From Gammaproteobacteria bacterium MOLA455 (GTDB taxonomy: Bacteria; Pseudomonadota; Gammaproteobacteria; Pseudomonadales; Porticoccaceae), in assembly GCA_000511875.1 (NCBI GenBank), contig AZIN01000001.1, positions 520,606 to 584,605 of the forward strand: DNA of 64,000 nt. Direction: 5' to 3'. Shown here piece after piece: positions 44,984-53,109 of the stretch. How positions within the stretch are numbered: position 1 is the stretch's first letter; each line of letters begins with the position of its first letter. The translations under genes and the position numbers were made by a program. The notes under the pieces were generated by a model. It was not told the origin of the DNA and made no database searches. It saw nothing but the letters and a program-made list of their open reading frames with translations.

Positions 44984-46786
44984 TTAATAACCTGCAGTAC
45001 CAGCAACAATTTTTTCATAGAAATCGCGATCAAGTTTTTGATATTGTTTGCCCCGAGGAGGCATTACATAAAGTTCATCTGCGACCTCATCCAAGTGGAA
45101 ACCCTGCTTGCGCAAATCTCCTTTAAGTAATTTAAAAGTGCCCGTAGTAGTTGCCTCAGGCTGCACACGAACAAATACAGGCTGTGAAAAACTGCTCAGA
45201 TTAGCATTTACAAAATCGGAGAAAGCACTGACATCAAATTGCTGCCCCGGCTTTAGAGTCAATGACACCATGCCCGCTTTACCCTCTGTCGCCGGTATAT
45301 CCACACCGTAGACATTGGCTATTTCCACTTGGTCGCAGCCATTGAGGATCTCACCTACCTCATTGGTCGAGACATTCTCAGAGCGCCAGCGGAAGGTATC
45401 ACCGACTCGGTCGACAAACTGGTAGTGCTTTTTGCCAACGGCGAAACCCACATCCACTTCATTAATCAGGTCTCCCGTGTTAAACCAAGCATCTCCAGGC
45501 TTAACCACATTGCGGAGTATTTTCGATTCAGTGGCATCATTGTTGGTGTAACCATCGAATTTGTAACGCTCATCGATTTCACCGATCAATAATCCAGCCT
45601 CTCCTACAGGTACTTGGATCAGTTCGCCATCGGCGTCGCGGACCATTTCATCGGCATCGATATCATATTTAACCAGCATAATATTGGCTGGAGTAAGACC
45701 CATGGTGCGGTCTTTATTTAAGGCATTAAAAAAGGTCACATTACCTTCACTGGAACCATAGAACTCACAGACTCGTTCGATACCAAAGCGCTGCTTAAAC
45801 TCATCCCAAATATCCGGTCGCAGGCCGTTGCCAAACACTCTTGTGAGAGTATTATTTTGCTCAAAAGGCGACACCGGCTGAGCCAATAGATAACGGCACA
45901 GCTCACCCACATAAATAAAATTGGTGGTCTTATACTTATACACATCAGACCAAAACTCGGAGGCCGAAAACCGACGGCGCAAGAAGATAGATGCGCCGGT
46001 ATAAAAAGAACTACCTATACCGCACATCAAGCCAGTGCCGTGAAACAGTGGCAGGCAGAGATAAAAGCGATCGCTGGGTTTAGCCCGACAACCGGCTAAG
46101 CCAAAGGCGTGGGCAGCAGACAACCAGCGGCGATGAGGAATCTTCGCGGCCTTGGGCATTCCGGTAGTGCCTGAGGTGAAAATATACATGGCTGTAGCGC
46201 CAGCCAAGATAGTGTTGGTATCCTCTAAATTGGTATCCGGATACTGCTCGAGACTGCTGACAATATCTTCAGCATTTTCCGGCACTGAATTACTGCGGTT
46301 ATCTGCGACCCAAAGAATATCTTCATCACCTAGTGATAACTGACCGCGCACAGCATCTAGACTGCCATAGATTTCTTCACCTACCATACACTTGGTAGAG
46401 CCCGAAATGGTGACACAATGAGCTAATTGGGCTCCGGTTAAGGCATAGTTAATCAGACTTGAAATGGCGCCTATTTTTTGCAGAGCAAAGGTACAGGCGA
46501 GCATTTCGACTCGGTTTTCCATCATCACCGAAACACAGTCGCCACGCTTAACGCCACGGGCCATCAGAGCGTGAGCAAACTGATTGGTAAGAGCATTAAA
46601 CTCGCCCCAGGTCAGCTCCTTGCCCTCAAATATGATCATACTGCGGTCTGCGTACTTGGCTACAGTTCCCTCTAACACGCTGGCCATGGAGACGGCGTCT
46701 TCGTTGCTTGTCGGCTTGACCGACAGCACTGGAACCAATTGCAGAAACTCTTTGGTAACGCGAAAAAATTCTTTGATATCAAACAT
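44984..46786 (-). CDS. Long/very-long-chain acyl-CoA synthetase (FATP-like AMP-binding enzyme)
   Basis: Activates fatty or other lipophilic acids to acyl-CoA through an acyl-adenylate. The 600-residue protein has the P-loop YIFTSGTTGMPKAA (201-214), EFYGSSEGNVTFFN, WFNTGDLI and FVDRVGDTFRWRSENVST, as in FATP/bubblegum-type synthetases. It lies 75 bases upstream of the dienoyl-CoA isomerase on the same strand, so both probably belong to one beta-oxidation unit. Confidence 0.92.
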   Translation of the reverse strand: MFDIKEFFRVTKEFLQLVPVLSVKPTSNEDAVSMASVLEGTVAKYADRSMIIFEGKELTWGEFNALTNQFAHALMARGVKRGDCVSVMMENRVEMLACTFALQKIGAISSLINYALTGAQLAHCVTISGSTKCMVGEEIYGSLDAVRGQLSLGDEDILWVADNRSNSVPENAEDIVSSLEQYPDTNLEDTNTILAGATAMYIFTSGTTGMPKAAKIPHRRWLSAAHAFGLAGCRAKPSDRFYLCLPLFHGTGLMCGIGSSFYTGASIFLRRRFSASEFWSDVYKYKTTNFIYVGELCRYLLAQPVSPFEQNNTLTRVFGNGLRPDIWDEFKQRFGIERVCEFYGSSEGNVTFFNALNKDRTMGLTPANIMLVKYDIDADEMVRDADGELIQVPVGEAGLLIGEIDERYKFDGYTNNDATESKILRNVVKPGDAWFNTGDLINEVDVGFAVGKKHYQFVDRVGDTFRWRSENVSTNEVGEILNGCDQVEIANVYGVDIPATEGKAGMVSLTLKPGQQFDVSAFSDFVNANLSSFSQPVFVRVQPEATTTGTFKLLKGDLRKQGFHLDEVADELYVMPPRGKQYQKLDRDFYEKIVAGTAGY

Positions 46787-46862
46787 AGATTGCTCGTTTT
46801 ATATTACTTTTAATCAATAGTTTTTTTATTCTACACAGCGCGTTTAAACTAACCGTGTGCAG

Positions 46863-47639
46863 TTAATTTAAACCGATAATTTTTCTCATTAGCTTATTCA
46901 TACCGCCAATCCAACGATCATAGTTGCTGGTCTTATTACGCATAAAGTCGAGCACAATGGGATGAGGCAAGATCATAAAGCTCTCGTCGCGCAGACCTTC
47001 GACCACTGTTTGGCAGAGTTCTTCTGGCTCGATCATACCGTTGCTGGCAGCGGCCGCCGTAGCATCGTTATCAGTCTCAGTCATAGGTGTGCGCACAGCC
47101 TGGGGACAGAGCATGGAAACTTTGATGCCCTCGTGTTTGTGGTGAATCGCCAGCCACTCGCCGAAGCCGACAGCTGCATGTTTGGTAACACCGTAAGCGG
47201 CACCACCAATTTGATTTAAGAGTCCGGCTGCAGAAGAGGTGTTGAGAAAATAACCCCCACCCCGTGCAATCATCAATGGCAACAGATGACGGGCGGCATA
47301 GACGTGAGACATGACATTGATATCCCAGCTCATCTGCCATTCTTTATTCGCTGAATGGATACTTTCCCCCATACCCACACCAGCATTGGAGCAAAATAGG
47401 TCGATCGGCCCGACGTTGCTCTCAGTCTCTTCGATGACCCGCCGAATATCTTCTTCTTTGGAGACATCTGCACCCATGGCAATGCCGTCGATCATCTCGG
47501 CCGTGGCCTGAGCGCCTTCAATATTAATATCCACAGTAACAATCTGCTTGGCGCCCTCGGCTTTAAAGCGAATCGCCATGGCTCGACCTATACCGCTGGC
47601 GGCGCCAGTGACAACAATAATTTTGTCTGTTAACTCCAC
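46863..47639 (-). CDS. SDR family oxidoreductase
   Basis: A 258-residue short-chain dehydrogenase: TGAASGIG (11-18), SNAG (84-87) and Y149-GVT-K153 are intact. The start is GTG 47639 with GGGGAG directly upstream. It sits between the acyl-CoA synthetase and the TetR regulator, all on the minus strand, suggesting oxidation of a hydroxyacyl intermediate. Confidence 0.92.
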   Translation of the reverse strand: MELTDKIIVVTGAASGIGRAMAIRFKAEGAKQIVTVDINIEGAQATAEMIDGIAMGADVSKEEDIRRVIEETESNVGPIDLFCSNAGVGMGESIHSANKEWQMSWDINVMSHVYAARHLLPLMIARGGGYFLNTSSAAGLLNQIGGAAYGVTKHAAVGFGEWLAIHHKHEGIKVSMLCPQAVRTPMTETDNDATAAAASNGMIEPEELCQTVVEGLRDESFMILPHPIVLDFMRNKTSNYDRWIGGMNKLMRKIIGLN

Positions 47640-47756
47640 GTTACTCCCCTCTTTAGACGGCCAGTGAATTAGGCCACTCTAGATTAGTTTTATTCTTTTA
47701 TATTTTCATTTAACTGTTTTCTATCGGGCTCTTTATCGAGGTCTCTACTGCACGAT

Positions 47757-48347
47757 TTACTTGAGCCCAAGCAAGCCATTTAACATATTGACGACAACAG
47801 CTATGGATGTCTTTTTACTCAAGCCCTGATGATCGCGAAGACGATTCCAAAATTCAAAAGAAGCAATGCCATGCACTGCTTCACAGGCGCTGTCATCAAG
47901 CGTCTCTAACTCTGGCAGCCAGTCGTGAAGATCTTTGCGCAAACCGCGCTGATAGCGCTCATAGTTTTTTCGCAAAGTGGTAAAGCGCCAGCGCTGAGCC
48001 AGAGTTGTGAGCATTACATTGCCATACAGCTCATAGCCTTTAGCGCGCTGCTCCACCGCATGCAAAATGCGCTGCTCCAGTGTTCCCTTGCGATCACCAC
48101 CCAAAAATATATCTTCATAGCGGCTGCGACGCGCCTCGTCCGCCATAACAAATATGCTTTCCATATCTTCAAAATGACGAAAGACGCTGCGGATACCCAC
48201 ACCAGCCCGCTCAGACACTTGCTGTGCGGTAGGAATCAGAGTGCCCTCGCCAATCATGTCGAGCATGGCTTCAATAATCGCCTGTTTGCTGCGCTCACTT
48301 CGCTGACGCCGCCCGTCAGGGGCGATAACTATCGATGGGGTAGTCAT
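47757..48347 (-). CDS. TetR-family transcriptional regulator
   Basis: A 196-residue regulator with an N-terminal helix-turn-helix (about residues 20-65, including LIPTAQQVSERAGVGIRSVF then RHFEDME) and an all-alpha ligand domain. It is probably the local repressor of the downstream SDR and acyl-CoA genes, with an acyl-CoA as ligand; that is inferred from position only. Confidence 0.9.
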   Translation of the reverse strand: MTTPSIVIAPDGRRQRSERSKQAIIEAMLDMIGEGTLIPTAQQVSERAGVGIRSVFRHFEDMESIFVMADEARRSRYEDIFLGGDRKGTLEQRILHAVEQRAKGYELYGNVMLTTLAQRWRFTTLRKNYERYQRGLRKDLHDWLPELETLDDSACEAVHGIASFEFWNRLRDHQGLSKKTSIAVVVNMLNGLLGLK

Positions 48348-48696
48348 AATATTGCCCTTACTTGCTTCGCTTTTTACTCAATAAGAGTTTTAGCCGGCTC
48401 CTGCTCGAACGCACCAGTTAACGTCCTCAAAGCAGCCTGACTCAGTCAGTCCAACAGTATATGCCATTATCCAATTGAAACTGAATCGCCATGCCGAATA
48501 CTAAGGGCCAATCGACGATAAATTCAGTACTCAAGTCAAAAGACTTAAAATCGCGAAAAAGAGCCCCTCGTAACCGTTGCCAGCAAGCCCGGCATCAACA
48601 GGCCGACGCTGGTCCTCGTCCAGCCCTGCATAGCTCTGATTAATCCGCTGCACCCACTTGCTCGGAAAAAAATGTTTGCTGCGTCGTGAGGACTGC
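48348..48696. other. 349-bp spacer, possible gene remnant
   Basis: No convincing gene. The minus strand from about 48690 to 48535 is open and encodes HFFPSKWVQRINQSYAGLD and further residues to a TGA, without an ATG. This could be the tail of a lost gene or chance. I saw no repeat or terminator here. Confidence 0.3.
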
Positions 48697-49800
48697 TTAC
48701 TCGCCCTCAGCTGAGAGCGACACTACCTGCCCAGTACTAGGATCCGCCCTGCCCGCCAAGACTGCAGAATAGGTACAGTCCATAGACTGAGCACCATAGC
48801 TAGGCACCACTTTCATCCAGCTATCGCAGAAACGGCGAAAGCTAGCGTAGTCGGTACCCAGCAATTGCATCAGTTGCTCGGCGCCAAGTTCAGCACTGCG
48901 CGCTCGCACATGGCTGGGGGCGAAAAAGAACTGCGGAAGTGCGCCGGGCAAGCCGTCGACTGAACCCAACTCACTGTGGTGCGTGGCGCCAATGCGACAG
49001 GAGTGCTTTATATTATCGGCGTAATGCTGGTGCAACTCACTGATAATCTTTGCATTACCCGCCATATCCACAACTACAGCAGCCTCTGCAGCATTTAGAT
49101 CAGCAATATCCCCATAACCAATCACGCTGTCGTAACAGCCTAAACTCTGGCAGAAAGCGATATTGGGCGCGGAGGTGATAGCGATACTGCGCAGCTTGCC
49201 ACGTCGCTTGACCGAGTGACCCAAAGCAATACTGGTCTTGCTCGAAGCGCTGGTAATCAGGCAGACCTGTGCGTCAAAAAAATGGTTAGTCGCAATGAAA
49301 TCTTCCACCAGCCAAGAGGTCATAAACAGACCGCGAAGCAGACTGTCTTGGTCTTCGCGCTCGGGCTCATAGATAGGGTTAGTCGCAGCGCGATCAAACT
49401 GGCAATAGACCGGCGCATGACCAGCGCGATGGTCGGATACATCGCTAAAAGTGAATTTATTCACCTTGCCAGCGAGAATTTTGTGATGGGTTGAGTAAGG
49501 GGTAAAGCCCCAGACTCGCTCGCCCACTGCAATATCTGGGTGAGCCGAGGCGATCACCTCACTCCAGCCCATTCCGGGGATTCTGCCCCAACCGGCTTCC
49601 GCTGGAAAAAACTCCCAGTACTTGAGGCTGTCGCCAGAACTAGCGTAAGAAATATTATTCGCTGTCAGCGCTTGTCGAGCAACTTTAAATAAGACTTGGT
49701 TTGGCGCTAATTCGGTGGCCATGGAGTGGCTGACAATACGTGTCTCAGCCCAGTTATCTTTGCGCACTTCGAAGGTGGCGACTGGAATACTATTGTTCAC
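48697..49800 (-). CDS. DUF2855 family protein
   Basis: A 367-residue protein of DUF2855, distantly like medium-chain dehydrogenases: IPGMGWSEVIASAHPDIAVG, ERVWGF and SSKTSIALGHSVKRRG are typical. No zinc ligands or clear GxGxxG nucleotide motif are visible. The start is GTG 49800. These genes often lie among acyl-CoA and steroid/lipid catabolism genes; the reaction is unknown. Confidence 0.85.
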   Translation of the reverse strand: MNNSIPVATFEVRKDNWAETRIVSHSMATELAPNQVLFKVARQALTANNISYASSGDSLKYWEFFPAEAGWGRIPGMGWSEVIASAHPDIAVGERVWGFTPYSTHHKILAGKVNKFTFSDVSDHRAGHAPVYCQFDRAATNPIYEPEREDQDSLLRGLFMTSWLVEDFIATNHFFDAQVCLITSASSKTSIALGHSVKRRGKLRSIAITSAPNIAFCQSLGCYDSVIGYGDIADLNAAEAAVVVDMAGNAKIISELHQHYADNIKHSCRIGATHHSELGSVDGLPGALPQFFFAPSHVRARSAELGAEQLMQLLGTDYASFRRFCDSWMKVVPSYGAQSMDCTYSAVLAGRADPSTGQVVSLSAEGE

Positions 49801-49866
49801 TTTTAGGCCTTTTGTAGGGTTTAGCTGATGTATTTATAGAGTCTCGCTGAGACTCTCATTCGATGG

Positions 49867-50904
49867 CTAGTCGAGATAGCCTGTGGCCAACTCAACCAGT
49901 GGTCGTACCAGCGCTCCAACGTTATTGGCTGTGGCATTGGAGGCATTGCCATCCACTGCCCGCTTCGCCACACCCTGACAGATAGCGGCTAAGCGGAAAA
50001 AGCTGAAGGCCATGCAAAAATTCCAGTTTTCAATTTTGTCTATATTGGTCAGCTCGCAGTAACGGGCAACGATTTGTTCTTCGCTGGGTATGCCCTGACT
50101 GGCCCAGTCGATCGCACCGAGCCCACCAACCATATCTTTATTTTGCGATGCCGGCAGTTTCATTCCCATAATTAGATAGGCGAGATCCGCGTAGGGATGG
50201 CCCAATGTTGAGAGTTCCCAGTCAAGTACAGCGATAACATGGGAATTGTCCTTGGCATACATCAGGTTATCCAGGCGGTAATCCCCATGAACTAGAGACA
50301 CCTTGCCATCGTCCGCGGGCATATTGTCTCTCAGCCAGACAATCAAACGCTCCATCTCATCGATAGTTTCTAGCTCTGAGGCGCGGTATTGGGCGCTCCA
50401 GCGATCAAGCTGACGTTGAAAATAGTTGCCTGGGCGACCGTAATCAGTCAGACCTGCCCGGTCTATATCCACCGAGTGAATAGCAGCGAGTACCTTGACC
50501 ATTTCGTCGTACATCTGTCCGCGCTGCGCGGGACTTTCCACTTCATCGAGCTCAGGACGCCAGTGAATATTTCCCTCACAGAACTCCATAATATAAAACA
50601 TCGAGCCAATAACCTCGCGATCTTCACAGAGGTGGTAGGCTCTGGCCACCGGCACATCGGTATCCGCTAACGCTTTTACAACAAGGTATTCACGGTCTAC
50701 AGCATGAGCTGACTTAAGCAACTCACCCGCGGGCTGACGACGCAGCACGTAGCTGCCGGAAGCGGCATCGATTTTAAAGGTCGGATTGGACTGACCGCCA
50801 GCAAATTTGGTCAGCCTAATGGGACCTAAAAAGCCGTCGACATTAGCTTCCAGGTAGGCGAGTAATTTGCTTTCGTTTAACGAATTGACCTGCGACATAA
50901 ACAT
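49867..50904 (-). CDS. APH-fold phosphotransferase (ACAD10/11 kinase-like)
   Basis: A 345-residue aminoglycoside-phosphotransferase-fold kinase: FAGGQSNPTF glycine-rich loop (about 34-43), YVLRRQPAGELLKSAHAVDR, catalytic LVHGDYRLDNLMY and metal-binding VLDWELSTLGHPYADLAYL. This subgroup resembles the kinase part of ACAD10/11 and LvaA, which phosphorylate 4-hydroxyacyl-CoA. Start may be ATG 50904 or the in-frame ATG 50898. The lipid-catabolic context supports this over antibiotic resistance. Confidence 0.88.
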   Translation of the reverse strand: MFMSQVNSLNESKLLAYLEANVDGFLGPIRLTKFAGGQSNPTFKIDAASGSYVLRRQPAGELLKSAHAVDREYLVVKALADTDVPVARAYHLCEDREVIGSMFYIMEFCEGNIHWRPELDEVESPAQRGQMYDEMVKVLAAIHSVDIDRAGLTDYGRPGNYFQRQLDRWSAQYRASELETIDEMERLIVWLRDNMPADDGKVSLVHGDYRLDNLMYAKDNSHVIAVLDWELSTLGHPYADLAYLIMGMKLPASQNKDMVGGLGAIDWASQGIPSEEQIVARYCELTNIDKIENWNFCMAFSFFRLAAICQGVAKRAVDGNASNATANNVGALVRPLVELATGYLD

Positions 50905-51313
50905 GTAATCCAGAGAATATGATTCTTATTATTTGTTGTGTATGAATAAAAACGACAGTTTATTAGTATTTTAAACGGCGCTTTTAAGCCGCTTCAACGC
51001 TCAGTCGACATCAGCACAATATAGTGCTCTTATCACCAGGGAGCGCAGCGACCCGGGGTCTCTTCTACGAGCTTCTCAGATCGCTCACATTGCTCCGAGA
51101 TGACAGTGGCGCCGATCCCTGAGGTTCTCATCCCAACCCATAATTATGACACTTATAATGCCACAACATATTTTTCGCCCCAAGGAGGGATTTCTTTTTA
51201 ATGCTAAGCATTCAATATTTGAGTTTTATAATGACCTAAACCGTGCCAATATAAAAGCCTAAATGGGGCCTGTCAGCTCAAATGCCAGTATAAAAAACCA
51301 CAAGAGAATCACT
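50905..51313. other. Spacer with dispersed repeat and a very short ORF
   Basis: No full-size gene. An imperfect palindromic repeat occupies 51036-51110. Further on, AAGGAGG (51182-51188) precedes ATG 51201 of a 12-codon reading frame ending TAA 51237-51239. It could be a leader peptide before the yghU-like gene or chance. Confidence 0.5.
51036..51110. repeat. Dispersed imperfect palindromic repeat
   Basis: The arms are CCAGGGAGCGCAGCGAC at the left and GATCGCTCACATTGCTCCGA followed by GATGAC at the right. They pair imperfectly and match the repeat arms around 31545-31836 and at 13367-13401. Confidence 0.65.
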
Positions 51314-52210
51314 ATGAGTGAAACCACAGTCTATGTACCCGCGAAAGTCTGGGCCTGGGACAAAGATGTTGGTGGTAAGTTTGCCGCCATCAACCGACCC
51401 ATAGCAGGCGCCACCCATAGGCAGGCGCTACCTGTGGGCAAGCACCCATTGCAACTCTACTCCCTGGGAACCCCCAATGGCGTAAAAGTCACGGTGCTAT
51501 TAGAGGAGCTTCTTGAACTCGGCATTAAAGAGGCCGAATACGATGCCTGGCTAATCAATATTCAAGAGGGCGAGCAATTTAGCAGCGGCTTTGTCGAGGC
51601 CAATCCCAACTCTAAAATTCCAGCGTTGATGGATCACAGTACTACCGAGCCGACTAGAGTGTTTGAGTCTGGTGCGATCATGCTCTACCTGGCAGAAAAA
51701 TTTGCTGCGTTCATTCCCAAATCACCAGCTCAGCGCACTCAATGTCTCAACTGGTTATTTTGGAATATCGGCAGTGTGCCCTTTCTTGGTGGCGGCTTTG
51801 GTCACTTCTATGCCTATGCACCAGAAAAGCTCGAGTACCCTATTGACCGCTACACCATGGAAGTGAAACGCCAGCTCGACCTGCTCGATAAACATCTAAC
51901 TGACAACCGCTATCTCTGTGGTGACCAGTACAGCATTGCCGACATGGCCAATATGGCGTGGTATGGCGCTCTGGTGATGGGCAAGCTCTACGAAGCGGCT
52001 GAGTTTCTCGATGTCACAAGCTATAAAAATGTGATCCGCTGGACTGAGGATATCCAACAGCGCCCGGCAGTAAAACGCGGCCAGCGCGTCAATCGAGTTT
52101 GGGGGGCGGAACATCACCAGCTCGCGGAGCGCCACGACGCCAGCGATTTTGACAAAGACCCGATGGAGATTCTGCAACAGGTTATGGCGCGCAAAATGGG
52201 AAAAAAGTAA
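51314..52210 (+). CDS. yghU: YghU-like glutathione S-transferase (disulfide-bond reductase)
   Basis: A 298-residue GST with the extended N-terminus of YghU/YfcG-type nu-class enzymes (VYVPAKVWAWDKDVGGKFAA), followed by QLYSLGTPNGVKVTVLLEEL, NPNSKIPALMD and ESGAIMLYLAEKF. Nu-class GSTs reduce disulfides and organic peroxides with glutathione. ATG 51314 starts at MSETTVYVPA as in homologues; the in-frame ATG 51 bases upstream is unlikely. Confidence 0.9.
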   Translation: MSETTVYVPAKVWAWDKDVGGKFAAINRPIAGATHRQALPVGKHPLQLYSLGTPNGVKVTVLLEELLELGIKEAEYDAWLINIQEGEQFSSGFVEANPNSKIPALMDHSTTEPTRVFESGAIMLYLAEKFAAFIPKSPAQRTQCLNWLFWNIGSVPFLGGGFGHFYAYAPEKLEYPIDRYTMEVKRQLDLLDKHLTDNRYLCGDQYSIADMANMAWYGALVMGKLYEAAEFLDVTSYKNVIRWTEDIQQRPAVKRGQRVNRVWGAEHHQLAERHDASDFDKDPMEILQQVMARKMGKK

Positions 52211-52286
52211 GCTTATAGTTTACAGCGTCGAGGCTTCAGAGCTTTCTTTCATACTCTGATAGCAGACTACTTGCACTTATCTCGGC

Positions 52287-52943
52287 CTAGGCTAAGCCTT
52301 TGACTATAGGCGCATAATAGGCGTGCTTTATGGCTTTAAAAATACTCGGTTCCTTGCAGGCAAGATCCCGAGCTAACTCTGTCGCCATGCCGAGCAATAA
52401 TTCTGCCGCAGCCTTACCATCGGAAAATCCTGCAGCCATGGCATCGTCGGCATCATAACGTCTGCCTGTCAGTACCGCGTCTCGGACTGTAGCTGCGGGC
52501 AATCTAAGGCGCAGAAATTCCATCATACCCTGGGGCAGCGGCACCCCTGCATCAACTTCGGAGATACAGATCCAACCGCGGTCTTCGCGCATAATTCGGT
52601 AGTCACAGGATAGCGCCATAAAGGCTCCGCCGGCAAAGGCATGGCCATTCACTGCGGCGACAGTGGGAAAGGGTAACATCAGCATGCGGCGGTGAATTTC
52701 ATTCATCTGCCTGGCGAATAGAGTCCAACCCGCGCCATCAAGCTTGTTTAACTCGTTGAGATTGAGGCCATTACTGAAAAACTTCCCCACACCGATCAAG
52801 ACCATTGCGGTCCCGGCAACAGGGTTGTCTTCCAACTGATCAAGAATTTCCAGCATTCTCTGTTGCCAGTCTAAGCAAATCATATTTTCACCATTATCCA
52901 TGGTGACCGTATAGATTGTTCCCGCTTTACTTAACTCAATCAC
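52287..52943 (-). CDS. Delta(3)-delta(2)-enoyl-CoA isomerase-like crotonase
   Basis: A 218-residue crotonase resembling peroxisomal/plant ECI enzymes: GKFFSNGLNLNEL, GHAFAGGAFMALSCDYRIM and RGWICISEVDAGVPLP, the last holding the likely catalytic glutamate. Shifts 3-cis or 3-trans enoyl-CoA to 2-trans. The start is GTG 52943 with AAGGAA upstream. Complements the dienoyl-CoA isomerase at 44081 for unsaturated chains. Confidence 0.86.
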   Translation of the reverse strand: MIELSKAGTIYTVTMDNGENMICLDWQQRMLEILDQLEDNPVAGTAMVLIGVGKFFSNGLNLNELNKLDGAGWTLFARQMNEIHRRMLMLPFPTVAAVNGHAFAGGAFMALSCDYRIMREDRGWICISEVDAGVPLPQGMMEFLRLRLPAATVRDAVLTGRRYDADDAMAAGFSDGKAAAELLLGMATELARDLACKEPSIFKAIKHAYYAPIVKGLA

Positions 52944-53109
52944 TGAACTTTTCCTTAACAGTTTTTTTTATTATTGACATATCATATGCCAATGCATACC
53001 CCTAGACCAAGGGCATTAAATAAATCCACTGCATTAGACATGTGCGGCTTTTTCAAATAGCCTGAAAAGACCGAAAGATAACGAAATACTAATCGGAAAA
53101 TAGCGATCT

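Noticed and set aside
48535..48690. Minus-strand open frame in the TetR-DUF2855 spacer
   Set aside because: No ATG, short, and not recognisable as a known family; kept only as a possible remnant.
49867..50904. Aminoglycoside resistance gene
   Set aside because: The sequence belongs to the ACAD10/11-like group of this fold and sits in a lipid catabolism region, so resistance is unlikely.
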